From positions 1-7,001 of the forward strand of contig JAPWUT010000089.1 of assembly GCA_028275425.1 (NCBI GenBank): 7,001 bases of DNA, given 5' to 3'. Positions 1 through 6,260 of the stretch are shown in pieces (position 1 is the first letter of the stretch; every line of letters begins with the position of its first letter). Made by a program: the position numbers and the translations under genes. Below the pieces are notes generated by a model. That model was not told where the DNA came from. It did no database searches and saw nothing but the letters and a program-made list of their open reading frames with translations. This DNA comes from Anaerolineae bacterium. GTDB lineage: Bacteria > Chloroflexota > Anaerolineae > SpSt-600.

Positions 1-5
1 AAACC

Positions 6-147
6 AAAAAGGGGCGAGCTCTCAACCCCCTGCAATCCCGCCACGAGTGGAGCCCAAAACGCCGGCAAACCCTCAGCCAACGGGGGTGGGCAAATGGGGG
101 TCCAGGGGGCGGAGCCCCCTGGCAGGGGGTCTGGGGGGTGTCCCCCC
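6..147 (+). repeat. G-rich hairpin repeat, left copy (full unit)
   Basis: This is a composite repeat whose first ~125 bases match 6363-6487 at about 90% identity by eye. It has a linker (6-52), then a core of about 31 bases (64-94, ending GTGGGCAAA), then two strong inverted repeats. The first has arms CCAGGGGGC (102-110) and GCCCCCTGG (114-122) around a GGA loop. The second has arms GGGGGG (133-138) and CCCCCC (142-147) around TGT. G-tracts at 82-86, 88-90, 96-100 and 105-109, with loops of 1, 5 and 4 nt, fit the G-quadruplex pattern. Open frames through it are low-complexity Gly/Pro/Arg and are not credible genes. Its function is unknown. It resembles a dispersed non-coding intergenic element, and its true outer limits cannot be set from one window. 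Confidence 0.85.
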
Positions 148-159
148 ACAAATTCAAAT

Positions 160-190
160 GGCGAACCCTAAGCCCACGAGGGCGGACAAA
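160..190 (+). repeat. Degenerate partial copy of the repeat core
   Basis: These 31 bases match the core at 6269-6299 with only a few substitutions. They share GGCGAACCCT and AGCCCACG, followed by a G-rich stretch and GGACAAA in place of GGGCAAA. The downstream hairpins present in the full copies are missing. It follows the full left copy after about 12 unrelated bases, so the left cluster ends with a fragment of a second unit. Confidence 0.7.
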
Positions 191-278
191 CAGAGCTCCA
201 AAGAAATCCACACCCGTCCAATCCTTAAAATCTTTCCAAAACCCCGCTCTCAGACTGGCGTTTTTTGGGGCTTTGTAG
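191..278. other. Unique intergenic stretch upstream of mraZ
   Basis: Between the left repeat cluster and the mraZ control region I see no gene, RNA gene or repeat. The stretch is less G-rich than the repeats and has short A and T runs, including TTTTTT at 261-266. A TAAAAT hexamer at 226-231 has no recognisable -35 partner. With 1-190 it makes up the 311-base gene-free region at the left end of the window. The upstream promoter elements of the cluster should lie here, but none can be assigned with confidence. Confidence 0.5.
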
Positions 279-284
279 TAAAAT
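279..284 (+). promoter_or_regulatory. Possible -10 element of the dcw promoter
   Basis: TAAAAT matches the sigma-70 -10 consensus TATAAT at 5 of 6 positions. It lies directly upstream of the phased RGTGG boxes, so transcription would begin around 290-292 inside the putative operator and leave a short leader before ATG 312. No convincing -35 hexamer is seen 16-18 bases upstream, where the sequence is around TGGCGT. The call therefore rests on one hexamer and its position. Confidence 0.35.
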
Positions 285-309
285 AGTGGTAATTGGTGGA
301 GCAAAGTGG
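285..309 (+). promoter_or_regulatory. Putative MraZ operator: three RGTGG boxes at 10-bp spacing
   Basis: AGTGG (285-289), GGTGG (295-299) and AGTGG (305-309) are direct repeats separated by exactly 5 nt, giving a 10-bp period that puts the boxes on one face of the helix. MraZ proteins are known to bind short G-rich direct repeats with about 10-bp phasing upstream of their own gene (TGGG-type boxes in E. coli, GTG-containing boxes in Mollicutes). The spacing and position just before mraZ therefore suggest an autoregulatory site. The array overlaps the likely ribosome binding site (295-301) and covers the alternative GTG start at 306. Binding by this MraZ is inference. Confidence 0.65.
295..301 (+). 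promoter_or_regulatory. Likely mraZ ribosome binding site
   Basis: GGTGGAG is the only Shine-Dalgarno-like sequence before mraZ. It lies 10 nt from ATG 312 and only 4 nt from GTG 306, which favours the ATG. It overlaps the second RGTGG box, so a protein bound there would cover the DNA encoding the ribosome binding site. Confidence 0.5.
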
Positions 310-311
310 AT

Positions 312-740
312 ATGTTCTCCGGAGAATCCAGGCATTCTATTGATGAAAAGGGTAGGCTAATAATACCGGCCAAATTCCGCCCTGCCCTGCAAGAAGGTAT
401 GTTCTTGACAAGGGGATTGGATGGGTGCCTCTTCATTTTCCCCCTCTCCACTTGGAACGAGCTCGCCCAGAAGGTTAAAGAGCTACCCCTCACAAATCCG
501 GCCGCCCGAGCCTTCAGCCGCCTTGTCCTTTCCGGAGAAGAATGCCAGATGGATAAACTCGGCCGAATACTTATCCCCGCCCATTTGAGGGAATTTGCCG
601 GGCTTGATAACTCCGCAGTCATTGTGGGCCAAGGGAAAAGGATTGAGATTTGGAGCGAAAAGCGCTGGAATGAGCTTGTGGAACGCTTCACCCAGGAAGA
701 AGAGGCCTTCGCCGAGCAGTTCAAGGAGCTGGGAATATAG
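312..740 (+). CDS. mraZ: Transcriptional regulator MraZ
   Basis: This is a 142-residue DNA-binding regulator of the AbrB-like MraZ family, usually about 140-150 residues, and typically the first gene of dcw clusters. Two tandem SpoVT/AbrB-type repeats are visible. The first has DEKGRLIIPAKFR at residues 11-23 and the second has DKLGRILIPAHLR at 81-93; D-x-x-G-R is the family signature in both. The C-terminus (about 115-140) is a charged helical tail. ATG 312 is preferred because MFSGESRH matches the usual MraZ N-terminus and the ribosome binding site is well placed. GTG 306 would add only two residues and lies inside the third operator box. MraZ family members form ring-shaped oligomers and regulate their own cluster, which fits the phased boxes just upstream. 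The stop is 2 nt from rsmH. Confidence 0.95.
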   Translation: MFSGESRHSIDEKGRLIIPAKFRPALQEGMFLTRGLDGCLFIFPLSTWNELAQKVKELPLTNPAARAFSRLVLSGEECQMDKLGRILIPAHLREFAGLDNSAVIVGQGKRIEIWSEKRWNELVERFTQEEEAFAEQFKELGI

Positions 741-742
741 GG

Positions 743-1657
743 ATGCAACATACCCCCGTCCTGCTCAAAGAGGTATTAGAGGGGCTTGCCGTAAAGCCTG
801 GAGGCCTTTACATAGATGCTACCGTGGGTGAAGGAGGTCACGCCGAAGCCATATTAGAAGCTTCTTCCCCCGATGGCTGTTTGTTGGGGATTGATGTGGA
901 TGAAGAGGCCATTAAGAGGGCCTCCGAAAGGCTTGCCCGCTTCAAGGGGAGAGTGGCTTTGGTCAAGGCCAGCTACACTAATTTGGTTAATACAGCCCGC
1001 AAAGAGGGGTTTTTACAGGTTGATGGCATCCTCTTTGACCTCGGGTTTGCCTTGTTCCAAGTGGAAGATGCCAAGAGAGGCTTCTCCTTTTACCTCAACG
1101 GCCCCTTGGATATGCGTTACGATCGGGCTGGCAAATTGTCCGCTTACCACATCGTGAACCGGCTCCCCGAAGAGGAGCTGGCGGATATCATTTGGAAATA
1201 CGGTGAGGAGCCGAAAGCCAGGCGTGTGGCAAAGGCCATAGTGCAAGCCAGACCCATCCGCTCCACTTTAGAGCTGGCCAGGGTGGTAGAGCAAGTAGTA
1301 GGTTCAGGTGGGAAGATTCATCCCGCCACCAGAGTCTTTCAGGCCATACGCATCGCCGTCAACCGGGAACTGGACAACCTTAAAGAGGCATTGCCTCAAG
1401 CCGTTGAGCTTTTAAAGCCCGGTGGGAGATTGGCCGTGATTTCCTTCCATTCCTTGGAAGACCGAATTGTCAAAGAATTTTTCCGGCAAGAATCCAGGGA
1501 TTGCATATGTCCTCCTGAGCTTCCGGTGTGCATGTGCCACCACAAAGCAACCCTGAAGGTCATAACCCCTAAACCCATAAAGCCTTCCCCACAGGAGGTA
1601 GAGGCTAACCCCAGGAGCCGAAGCGCTAAGCTCCGAATAGCTGAAAGGAGGCCTTAA
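743..1657 (+). CDS. rsmH: 16S rRNA m4C1402 N4-methyltransferase RsmH (MraW)
   Basis: A SAM-dependent enzyme that methylates N4 of C1402 in 16S rRNA, in the ribosomal decoding centre. Its 304 residues are normal length. The N-terminus MQHTPVLLKEVL fixes the start. Further landmarks are the SAM-binding segment IDATVGEGGH (24-33), the acidic segment GIDVDEEAI (49-57), RGFSF (112-116), GPLDMRYD (120-127), ATRVFQAIRIAVNREL (195-210), ISFHSLEDR (233-241) and NPRSRSAKLR (289-298). Cysteines 254, 256, 263 and 265 (CxC-x6-CxC, then HH) match a cysteine-rich patch seen in many RsmH proteins. One oddity is the usually near-invariant DLGVSSxQ, which here reads DLGFALFQ (99-106). AAGGAG at 723-728 is rather far (14 nt) from the start, so translation may be coupled to mraZ, whose stop is 2 nt upstream. 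The TAA stop directly abuts the next ATG. Confidence 0.96.
   Translation: MQHTPVLLKEVLEGLAVKPGGLYIDATVGEGGHAEAILEASSPDGCLLGIDVDEEAIKRASERLARFKGRVALVKASYTNLVNTARKEGFLQVDGILFDLGFALFQVEDAKRGFSFYLNGPLDMRYDRAGKLSAYHIVNRLPEEELADIIWKYGEEPKARRVAKAIVQARPIRSTLELARVVEQVVGSGGKIHPATRVFQAIRIAVNRELDNLKEALPQAVELLKPGGRLAVISFHSLEDRIVKEFFRQESRDCICPPELPVCMCHHKATLKVITPKPIKPSPQEVEANPRSRSAKLRIAERRP
1644..1651 (+). promoter_or_regulatory. Strong ribosome binding site of the ftsL-like gene
   Basis: AAAGGAGG is a near-complete Shine-Dalgarno sequence 6 nt from ATG 1658, inside the last codons of rsmH. It is among the strongest in the window and supports the small gene behind it as truly translated. Confidence 0.8.
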
Positions 1658-1969
1658 ATGAGCCAAGATGCCCTTTCCTGGCCCGAAACCAAAATTCAAG
1701 TAACGGGGATAACCAGGCTTGCCGAACGGACCGGCCTCTTTTTGCTCCTGCTCTTCGCCCTGATTATAATGGTGGCTTGGCTGGGTTTTGCTACCAAAGC
1801 TGAGACAAAAGCTTTGAGTATTGAAGCCCAGACCTTGCAGAAGGAGGCTTTCAACCTTAAACGCTATAACCTTGACCTTTTAGAAAAAGTCTCTGAGGCC
1901 TGCCTTTCGGCGGAAGTTTACGGCTATTTTTACCCTAAGGATTGGGAAGTCCTGGCCCGGGGGCCTTAG
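1658..1969 (+). CDS. ftsL: FtsL-like cell division protein (small bitopic membrane protein)
   Basis: This 103-residue protein has the architecture of FtsL/DivIC. A short cytoplasmic N-terminus (1-25, including basic R20 and R25) is followed by one hydrophobic helix (about 26-45, GLFLLLLFALIIMVAWLGFA) and an extracytoplasmic segment (about 46-80) with spaced L, A and I residues among charged ones that could form a coiled coil. FtsL proteins scaffold the septal synthase complex with FtsB/DivIC and FtsQ/DivIB and help activate FtsW-FtsI. FtsL is poorly conserved in sequence, so the call rests on size, topology and position between rsmH and the class B PBP gene, the usual ftsL slot. ATG 1658 directly follows the rsmH stop behind a strong ribosome binding site. 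The C-terminal end (about 85-103, aromatic-rich) matches no motif I know. It could also be a DivIC/FtsB-type protein. Confidence 0.75.
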   Translation: MSQDALSWPETKIQVTGITRLAERTGLFLLLLFALIIMVAWLGFATKAETKALSIEAQTLQKEAFNLKRYNLDLLEKVSEACLSAEVYGYFYPKDWEVLARGP

Positions 1970-1973
1970 GAGG
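1968..1973 (+). promoter_or_regulatory. Ribosome binding site that fixes the PBP start
   Basis: AGGAGG, overlapping the stop codon of the ftsL-like gene, lies 4 nt from ATG 1978. It argues for ATG 1978 over the in-frame TTG at 1942, which would add 12 Gly/Pro-rich residues and overlap the upstream gene by 28 bases. Confidence 0.7.
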
Positions 1974-1977
1974 CAAA

Positions 1978-3768
1978 ATGCCCAAGAGGCCTTCGCTACC
2001 TTCTTTCAAGCCTGAACAAAGGGTAAAACTTGGGAGCCTGGTGATGGCTCTATTGACCGTGATTTTCCTTTCCCGAATGGCTCAAATCATGCTCAGCCCT
2101 CCGCATCAAATCCGGGAAGAAGTGGAAAACTTGGCCTACGCTTACGAATCCACGCGGACCCCGCCTCTGGCCAGAGGTTTAATATTTGACCGCAAAGGTT
2201 ACCCCCTGACCCTGAATGCCTTACACTACCGGCTTGCCGCTTACGTGGACCGCATCAAAGCCGAAGGGGTTGAGAGGGAAATCATTGTCAAAAAGTTGGC
2301 CGGGATTCTCAAAAGAGATGAGGGTGAGTTGAAAGCTTGCCTGGAAAAATATAAGCTAAACGCCGACGGCACCCAAACCCTGAACTATTACTGCCTCTTG
2401 GCCCAAGAAGTAGACGAAGCGGGCAAGAAAAGCCTGGAATCAGCCCTGAAGGAGGCTTTTGGCGAGGATGGAAAGCTGCCTAATTGGCTGGGCTTTGAGC
2501 CTTTCCCGGTGCGCTTTCACCCCGAAGGAAGGCTTGCTTCCCACGTCTTGGGCACTTATCTTCCTCAGGGGGAAATAAAGCTTGGGGTGGAAGCCTATTA
2601 CGATGCCTTCCTTTCGGGAAAGGAAAAGCCTTCGCCAAGCTTATCGGTGGGGGAAATAGGCCTACCCTTAGCTTACACCGCCGATGGGTGCAGCTTAATC
2701 TTGAGCATAGATAGGGACATCCAAAGGGCTGCGGAAGCAATCTTGGGGGAAGCCATTTTTAATTCAGGAGCGGAAAGCGGGGTCATAATAGTGCAAGACA
2801 TTGCCACCGGGGAAGTCTTGGCCATGGCTGGCTACCCTGATTACAACCCCGATTCCCCGGCCGAATCGCCCCAGGAATTTTTGGCCAATCCGGCCATAAG
2901 CTCGCTATACGAGCCGGGTTCGGTCTTCAAGTTAGTAACTTATGCCGCAGCTTTGGACTCCGGCCTTATAAACCCGAACTCGCCATTCTACGATGAAGGC
3001 TTTATCAATGTTGGGGGGCATGTCATAAGGAACTTTGGCAAGGTGGTTTACGGAAATGTTGATGCAACCAAAGCTTTGGCCCTTTCCATAAACGTGATTG
3101 CTGTCAAGATAAACCTCTCCCTCGGCCCCCAGGTTTACTACACTTACGTCCGCCGCTTCGGCTTTGACTCTCGGACCGGAATAGACCTCCCAGGCGAGAG
3201 TCAGCCATTAGTAAGGTTCCCTGGAGAAAATGGCTGGTCTTATGCCGATTTGGGGACCAATGCTTTCGGGCAGGGCATATCCGTTACCCCAATCCAGATG
3301 ACGGCAGCTATCGCTGCTATAGCTAACAAAGGCTTGCTCATGAGGCCGAGGGTGGTTTCAGGCTTAGTTTGCGATGGCAAGCTCTACCAGTTGCCTCTGG
3401 AAAAATATGTTGTGCGAAGGGTCATTTCGCCCGAAAGCGCTTCATCCCTAACCCAGATGATGGAAGGGGTTGTTGAATACTGGAAGGATTATGCCGATGT
3501 GCCCGGTTATTCTGCGGCCGGGAAAAGCGGAACGGCTGAAGTCCCAACCCTTTCCGGTTACGAACCATCGCAGCCCCCTATTGTCTCTTTCGGGGGGTTT
3601 GTGCCGGCAAAGAATCCAAAGGTTGCGATATTGGTCAGGCTTGATAAGCCTGGAGGTAAGGCTACCGGCATACGGTTTGCGGCTCCCGCTTTCTCCAAGC
3701 TTGCCTATCAAACTATGAGGATTTTGGGAGTCCCTCCTGATGAGCCGGAGGAGCTTTCGGCAAGGTGA
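1978..3768 (+). CDS. ftsI: Class B penicillin-binding protein (FtsI/PbpB-type septal transpeptidase)
   Basis: This 596-residue membrane-anchored DD-transpeptidase cross-links peptidoglycan strands, probably at the septum with FtsW. A basic N-terminus precedes one transmembrane helix (about 18-38). The PBP dimerisation (pedestal) domain opens with RGLIFDRKGYPL (66-77). The C-terminal transpeptidase domain has all three active-site motifs: S315-V-F-K318 in YEPGSVFK, S370-I-N372, and K516-S-G-T519 in AAGKSGTAE. No C-terminal PASTA domains are present; the protein ends soon after the catalytic domain, so it is closer to the simple FtsI form than to PASTA-bearing Pbp2x. Residues about 100-215 form the variable part of the pedestal. 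It lies 8 nt after the ftsL-like gene and 6 nt before murF. A SpoVD or elongation-PBP2 role cannot be excluded from sequence, but the dcw position favours the division enzyme. Confidence 0.93.
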   Translation: MPKRPSLPSFKPEQRVKLGSLVMALLTVIFLSRMAQIMLSPPHQIREEVENLAYAYESTRTPPLARGLIFDRKGYPLTLNALHYRLAAYVDRIKAEGVEREIIVKKLAGILKRDEGELKACLEKYKLNADGTQTLNYYCLLAQEVDEAGKKSLESALKEAFGEDGKLPNWLGFEPFPVRFHPEGRLASHVLGTYLPQGEIKLGVEAYYDAFLSGKEKPSPSLSVGEIGLPLAYTADGCSLILSIDRDIQRAAEAILGEAIFNSGAESGVIIVQDIATGEVLAMAGYPDYNPDSPAESPQEFLANPAISSLYEPGSVFKLVTYAAALDSGLINPNSPFYDEGFINVGGHVIRNFGKVVYGNVDATKALALSINVIAVKINLSLGPQVYYTYVRRFGFDSRTGIDLPGESQPLVRFPGENGWSYADLGTNAFGQGISVTPIQMTAAIAAIANKGLLMRPRVVSGLVCDGKLYQLPLEKYVVRRVISPESASSLTQMMEGVVEYWKDYADVPGYSAAGKSGTAEVPTLSGYEPSQPPIVSFGGFVPAKNPKVAILVRLDKPGGKATGIRFAAPAFSKLAYQTMRILGVPPDEPEELSAR

Positions 3769-3774
3769 TGGGAA

Positions 3775-5199
3775 ATGATAGGGCTCAGGGAACTATTTGA
3801 AGCCTTGGCCGGAGAGAAACCACCGGAAGGCATCATCCCTCCCATCCGCTTCTCCAAGGCTGTGATTGATTCGCGGCTGGCTGAGGAAGGCTCCCTCTTC
3901 ATCGCCCTAAAAGGGGAAAATACCGATGGCCACCTTTTTATCCAGGAAGCATTTGACCGAGGGGCTATTGCTGCCTTGGTGGAAAAGGTGCCAGATTTAC
4001 CTTGCCAAACCTTTGACCTCAGGGCTAAGCCCGTCCGATGGCCTGAGGAAAGGATAAAATTACCGGTGTGCCTTTTAGTCCCGGAAACCTTAAAAGCCCT
4101 CCAGGAGGCTGCGGCTTTCTGGCGCCGCCAGCACATGGTTAAAGTCATAGGGGTAACAGGAAGCGTAGGGAAAACCACAACCAAAGAGCTCATAGCTTCG
4201 GTCCTTTCCCGCGGGTTTAGGACCTTGAAAAGCTATGGCAATTACAACAATGAGATTGGCTTGCCCCTGACTTTACTTCACCTGGGGCCTGAACATGAAA
4301 GGGTGGTTTTGGAGATGGGGATGTATGCCTTAGGGGAGATTGCGCTGCTGGCGGAAATAGCCCTACCGGCTATAGGGGTTGTCACTTGCGTTGAGCCTGT
4401 GCACCTGGAGAGGCTGGGGACTATAGAGAAAATAGCGCAGGCCAAGGCCGAACTGGTAGAAGCCCTCCCACCCGACGGGATTGCCGTCCTCAATTACGAC
4501 GATGAGAGGGTGCGGGCAATGAAGGATAAGACTAAGGCTCGGGTCTTTTACTACGGCCTTGACCCCCAAGCCGACCTCTGGGCCGATGATATCCAGAGCG
4601 AGGGGTTGGCAGGGGTTCGCTTCCGCTTCCATTACGGCCGAGAAGTAATCCATGCTCGCATTCCCCTCTTGGGAAGGCACAGCGTCCACACCGCCCTGGC
4701 TGCGGCAGCAGTGGGGCTTGTGGAAGGGCTTTCCTGGGGAGAAATAATGGCCGGCTTGAAGGACACTTCGGCTCAAGTCAGGCTTATGGCTGTGAAGGGA
4801 ATCAGGGATTCAACGATTTTGGATGACACCTATAATGCCAGCCCCCCTTCTACTCTGGCCGCTTTGAGCGTATTGGGAGAATTGCCAGGGAGGCGTATTG
4901 CCGTTTTGGGAGACATGCTGGAGTTGGGCTCCTACGAGGAAGAAGGGCATCGGAAGGTGGGGAGGAAGGCGGTAGAAGTGGCCTCAATCCTGATTACAGT
5001 TGGACCCCGGGCCAGGATAATAGCCCAGGAAGCCTTATCCTGTGGCATGCCTTCGGACAAGGTCCACAGCTTTGAATCCAGGGAAGAAGCCGCAGCCTTC
5101 CTCCTGGAAATTTTAGAGCCCGGCGATGTCGTACTGGTCAAAGGCTCGCGGGCTATGAGGATGGAGGAAATAGTGAAGGCAATCATGGCGAGGGATTAG
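3775..5199 (+). CDS. murF: UDP-N-acetylmuramoyl-tripeptide--D-alanyl-D-alanine ligase MurF
   Basis: This cytoplasmic ATP-dependent ligase adds D-Ala-D-Ala to UDP-MurNAc-tripeptide and completes the pentapeptide precursor. Its 474 residues fit the family's usual 450-480. The N-terminal substrate domain has DSRLAEEGSLFIALKGENTDGH (32-53), which matches MurE/MurF-type N-termini. The central domain has the P-loop GVTGSVGKTTT (126-136), then NYNNEIGLPLTLL (156-168), EMG (180-182) and HLERLG (210-215), where the ligase catalytic residues lie. The C-terminal domain includes DDTYNASPPS (350-359), GDMLELG (379-385) and KGSRAMRMEE (456-465). DDTYNASP and GDMLELG point to MurF over MurE. The usual GxHNVxNALAA reads GRHSVHTALAA here, with both Asn replaced. 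GGTGA at 3764-3768, overlapping the PBP stop, is a modest ribosome binding site, so translational coupling is likely. Confidence 0.95.
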   Translation: MIGLRELFEALAGEKPPEGIIPPIRFSKAVIDSRLAEEGSLFIALKGENTDGHLFIQEAFDRGAIAALVEKVPDLPCQTFDLRAKPVRWPEERIKLPVCLLVPETLKALQEAAAFWRRQHMVKVIGVTGSVGKTTTKELIASVLSRGFRTLKSYGNYNNEIGLPLTLLHLGPEHERVVLEMGMYALGEIALLAEIALPAIGVVTCVEPVHLERLGTIEKIAQAKAELVEALPPDGIAVLNYDDERVRAMKDKTKARVFYYGLDPQADLWADDIQSEGLAGVRFRFHYGREVIHARIPLLGRHSVHTALAAAAVGLVEGLSWGEIMAGLKDTSAQVRLMAVKGIRDSTILDDTYNASPPSTLAALSVLGELPGRRIAVLGDMLELGSYEEEGHRKVGRKAVEVASILITVGPRARIIAQEALSCGMPSDKVHSFESREEAAAFLLEILEPGDVVLVKGSRAMRMEEIVKAIMARD

Positions 5200-5203
5200 G
5201 GAA

Positions 5204-6202
5204 ATGGCTTACGCCTTGGCTCTCGGAACAGTTTCCTTCCTTCTGGCAGTGATTTGGGGAGGGCCTTTGATTGAGTTCTTGAAAAGCCATGGGATAGGGA
5301 AAATGATAAAGGTGAATGGCCCCAGCTCGCACATGAGCAAGATGGGAACGCCTACCATGGGCGGAGTGATGATTATCTTGCCTGTGCTCCTCATCACCAT
5401 TACCCTCAACTTCTTCAGCCTTCTGGGCATGACCCTGCTGGGTCGTTCAATCCTTGTCCCGCTGGGGGTTATGGTCGGTTACGGGATTCTGGGCGCACTT
5501 GATGATTGGGAGGGGGTAAAGGGCAGGAGGAAGGGCGAAGGGATGAGAGCCAGGGCGAAGTTCCTGGGCCAAGTGATTTTGGCTTTCTTGACCGCCCTTA
5601 TGATTTACTATGGCCTTGGCCTCAGGGTCGTGGCCATCCCGACAATCCCCAAGATGATAGACCTTGGGATTTGGTACATCCCCATAGCCATGTTCATCAT
5701 AGTGGGGACGTCCAACGCCGTTAACCTCACGGATGGCTTAGACGGGTTAGCGGGGAGCATAGCGGCGATAGCCTTTGCTGCTTACGGGGTCATAGCTTAC
5801 CTTCAGGGCCAGATTTACTTAACGAGGTTCTGCTTCACGGTTGTGGGGGCACTTTTAGCCTTCCTTTGGTACAATTCCCACCCGGCCGAGCTCTTCATGG
5901 GGGATACTGGCTCGCTATCCATAGGAGCCACTTTGGCTGTAGTGGCACTGATGACCGGCCAATGGCTTCTTCTGCCGATTATAGGCTTCGTCTTTGTAGC
6001 CGAGGTCCTCTCGGTCATAATTCAGGTGGCCTATTTCAAATACACCAAATCCCGTTACGGGCAAGGCAGACGGATTTTCAAGATGGCACCTTTACATCAC
6101 CATTTTGAACTTTTGGGCTGGTCCGAAACCCACATAACCCAGCGGTTCTGGCTCATAGCCGTTCTCATGGCAATGCTGGGCATAGCCTTGGCTTTGGTTT
6201 AA
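5204..6202 (+). CDS. mraY: Phospho-N-acetylmuramoyl-pentapeptide transferase MraY
   Basis: This polytopic inner-membrane enzyme transfers phospho-MurNAc-pentapeptide from UDP to undecaprenyl phosphate, forming lipid I. At 332 residues it is a typical bacterial MraY with about ten hydrophobic segments. Motifs in order are TPTMGGVMI (49-57), the catalytic aspartate pair D100-D101 in LDDWEG, NAVNLTDGLDGLA (171-183), FMGDTGSLSIG (231-241, with D234) and PLHHHFELLGW (296-306, the HHH loop); all expected metal- and substrate-binding residues are present. G-K-K variation after DDW (VKGRRKGEG) is within family range. It starts 4 nt after murF with only weak ribosome binding sequences (GAGGG at 5190-5194), consistent with coupling. 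Its stop is followed by the repeat-filled gap, making it the last gene of the tightly packed block. Confidence 0.97.
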   Translation: MAYALALGTVSFLLAVIWGGPLIEFLKSHGIGKMIKVNGPSSHMSKMGTPTMGGVMIILPVLLITITLNFFSLLGMTLLGRSILVPLGVMVGYGILGALDDWEGVKGRRKGEGMRARAKFLGQVILAFLTALMIYYGLGLRVVAIPTIPKMIDLGIWYIPIAMFIIVGTSNAVNLTDGLDGLAGSIAAIAFAAYGVIAYLQGQIYLTRFCFTVVGALLAFLWYNSHPAELFMGDTGSLSIGATLAVVALMTGQWLLLPIIGFVFVAEVLSVIIQVAYFKYTKSRYGQGRRIFKMAPLHHHFELLGWSETHITQRFWLIAVLMAMLGIALALV

Positions 6203-6210
6203 ATGGGGCC

Positions 6211-6260
6211 GACCTAACCCCCTGGCCCAGCAGAGTTCGGCCGGGGGAGAGGTTAACCCC
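6211..6260 (+). repeat. Second repeat module (GACCTAAC element), longer copy
   Basis: GACCTAACCCCCTGGCCC (6211-6228) recurs exactly at 6496-6513, and AGGTTAACCCC (6250-6260) recurs at 6517-6527. Both copies run directly into a repeat core. In this copy the two conserved ends are separated by about 21 bases that include GGCCGGGGG (6239-6247). These allow an imperfect stem with the left end through AACC/GGTT, CCCC/GGGG and GGCC/GGCC. In the second copy most of that interior is missing. The module begins 8 bases after the mraY stop. Confidence 0.75.

Noticed and set aside
1..190. Insertion sequence or transposon end
   Set aside because: No transposase frame, terminal inverted repeat pair or target-site duplication can be seen. 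The structure fits a non-coding dispersed repeat better.
47..286. 79-residue open frame through the left repeat
   Set aside because: It is the Gly/Pro/Arg translation of the repeat, has no ribosome binding site, and the same reading appears in other frames of the right cluster. It is best read as a repeat artefact.
1942..1977. TTG 1942 as an upstream start of the PBP gene
   Set aside because: It would add MGSPGPGALGGK, overlap the ftsL-like gene and lack a ribosome binding site. ATG 1978 has AGGAGG just upstream.
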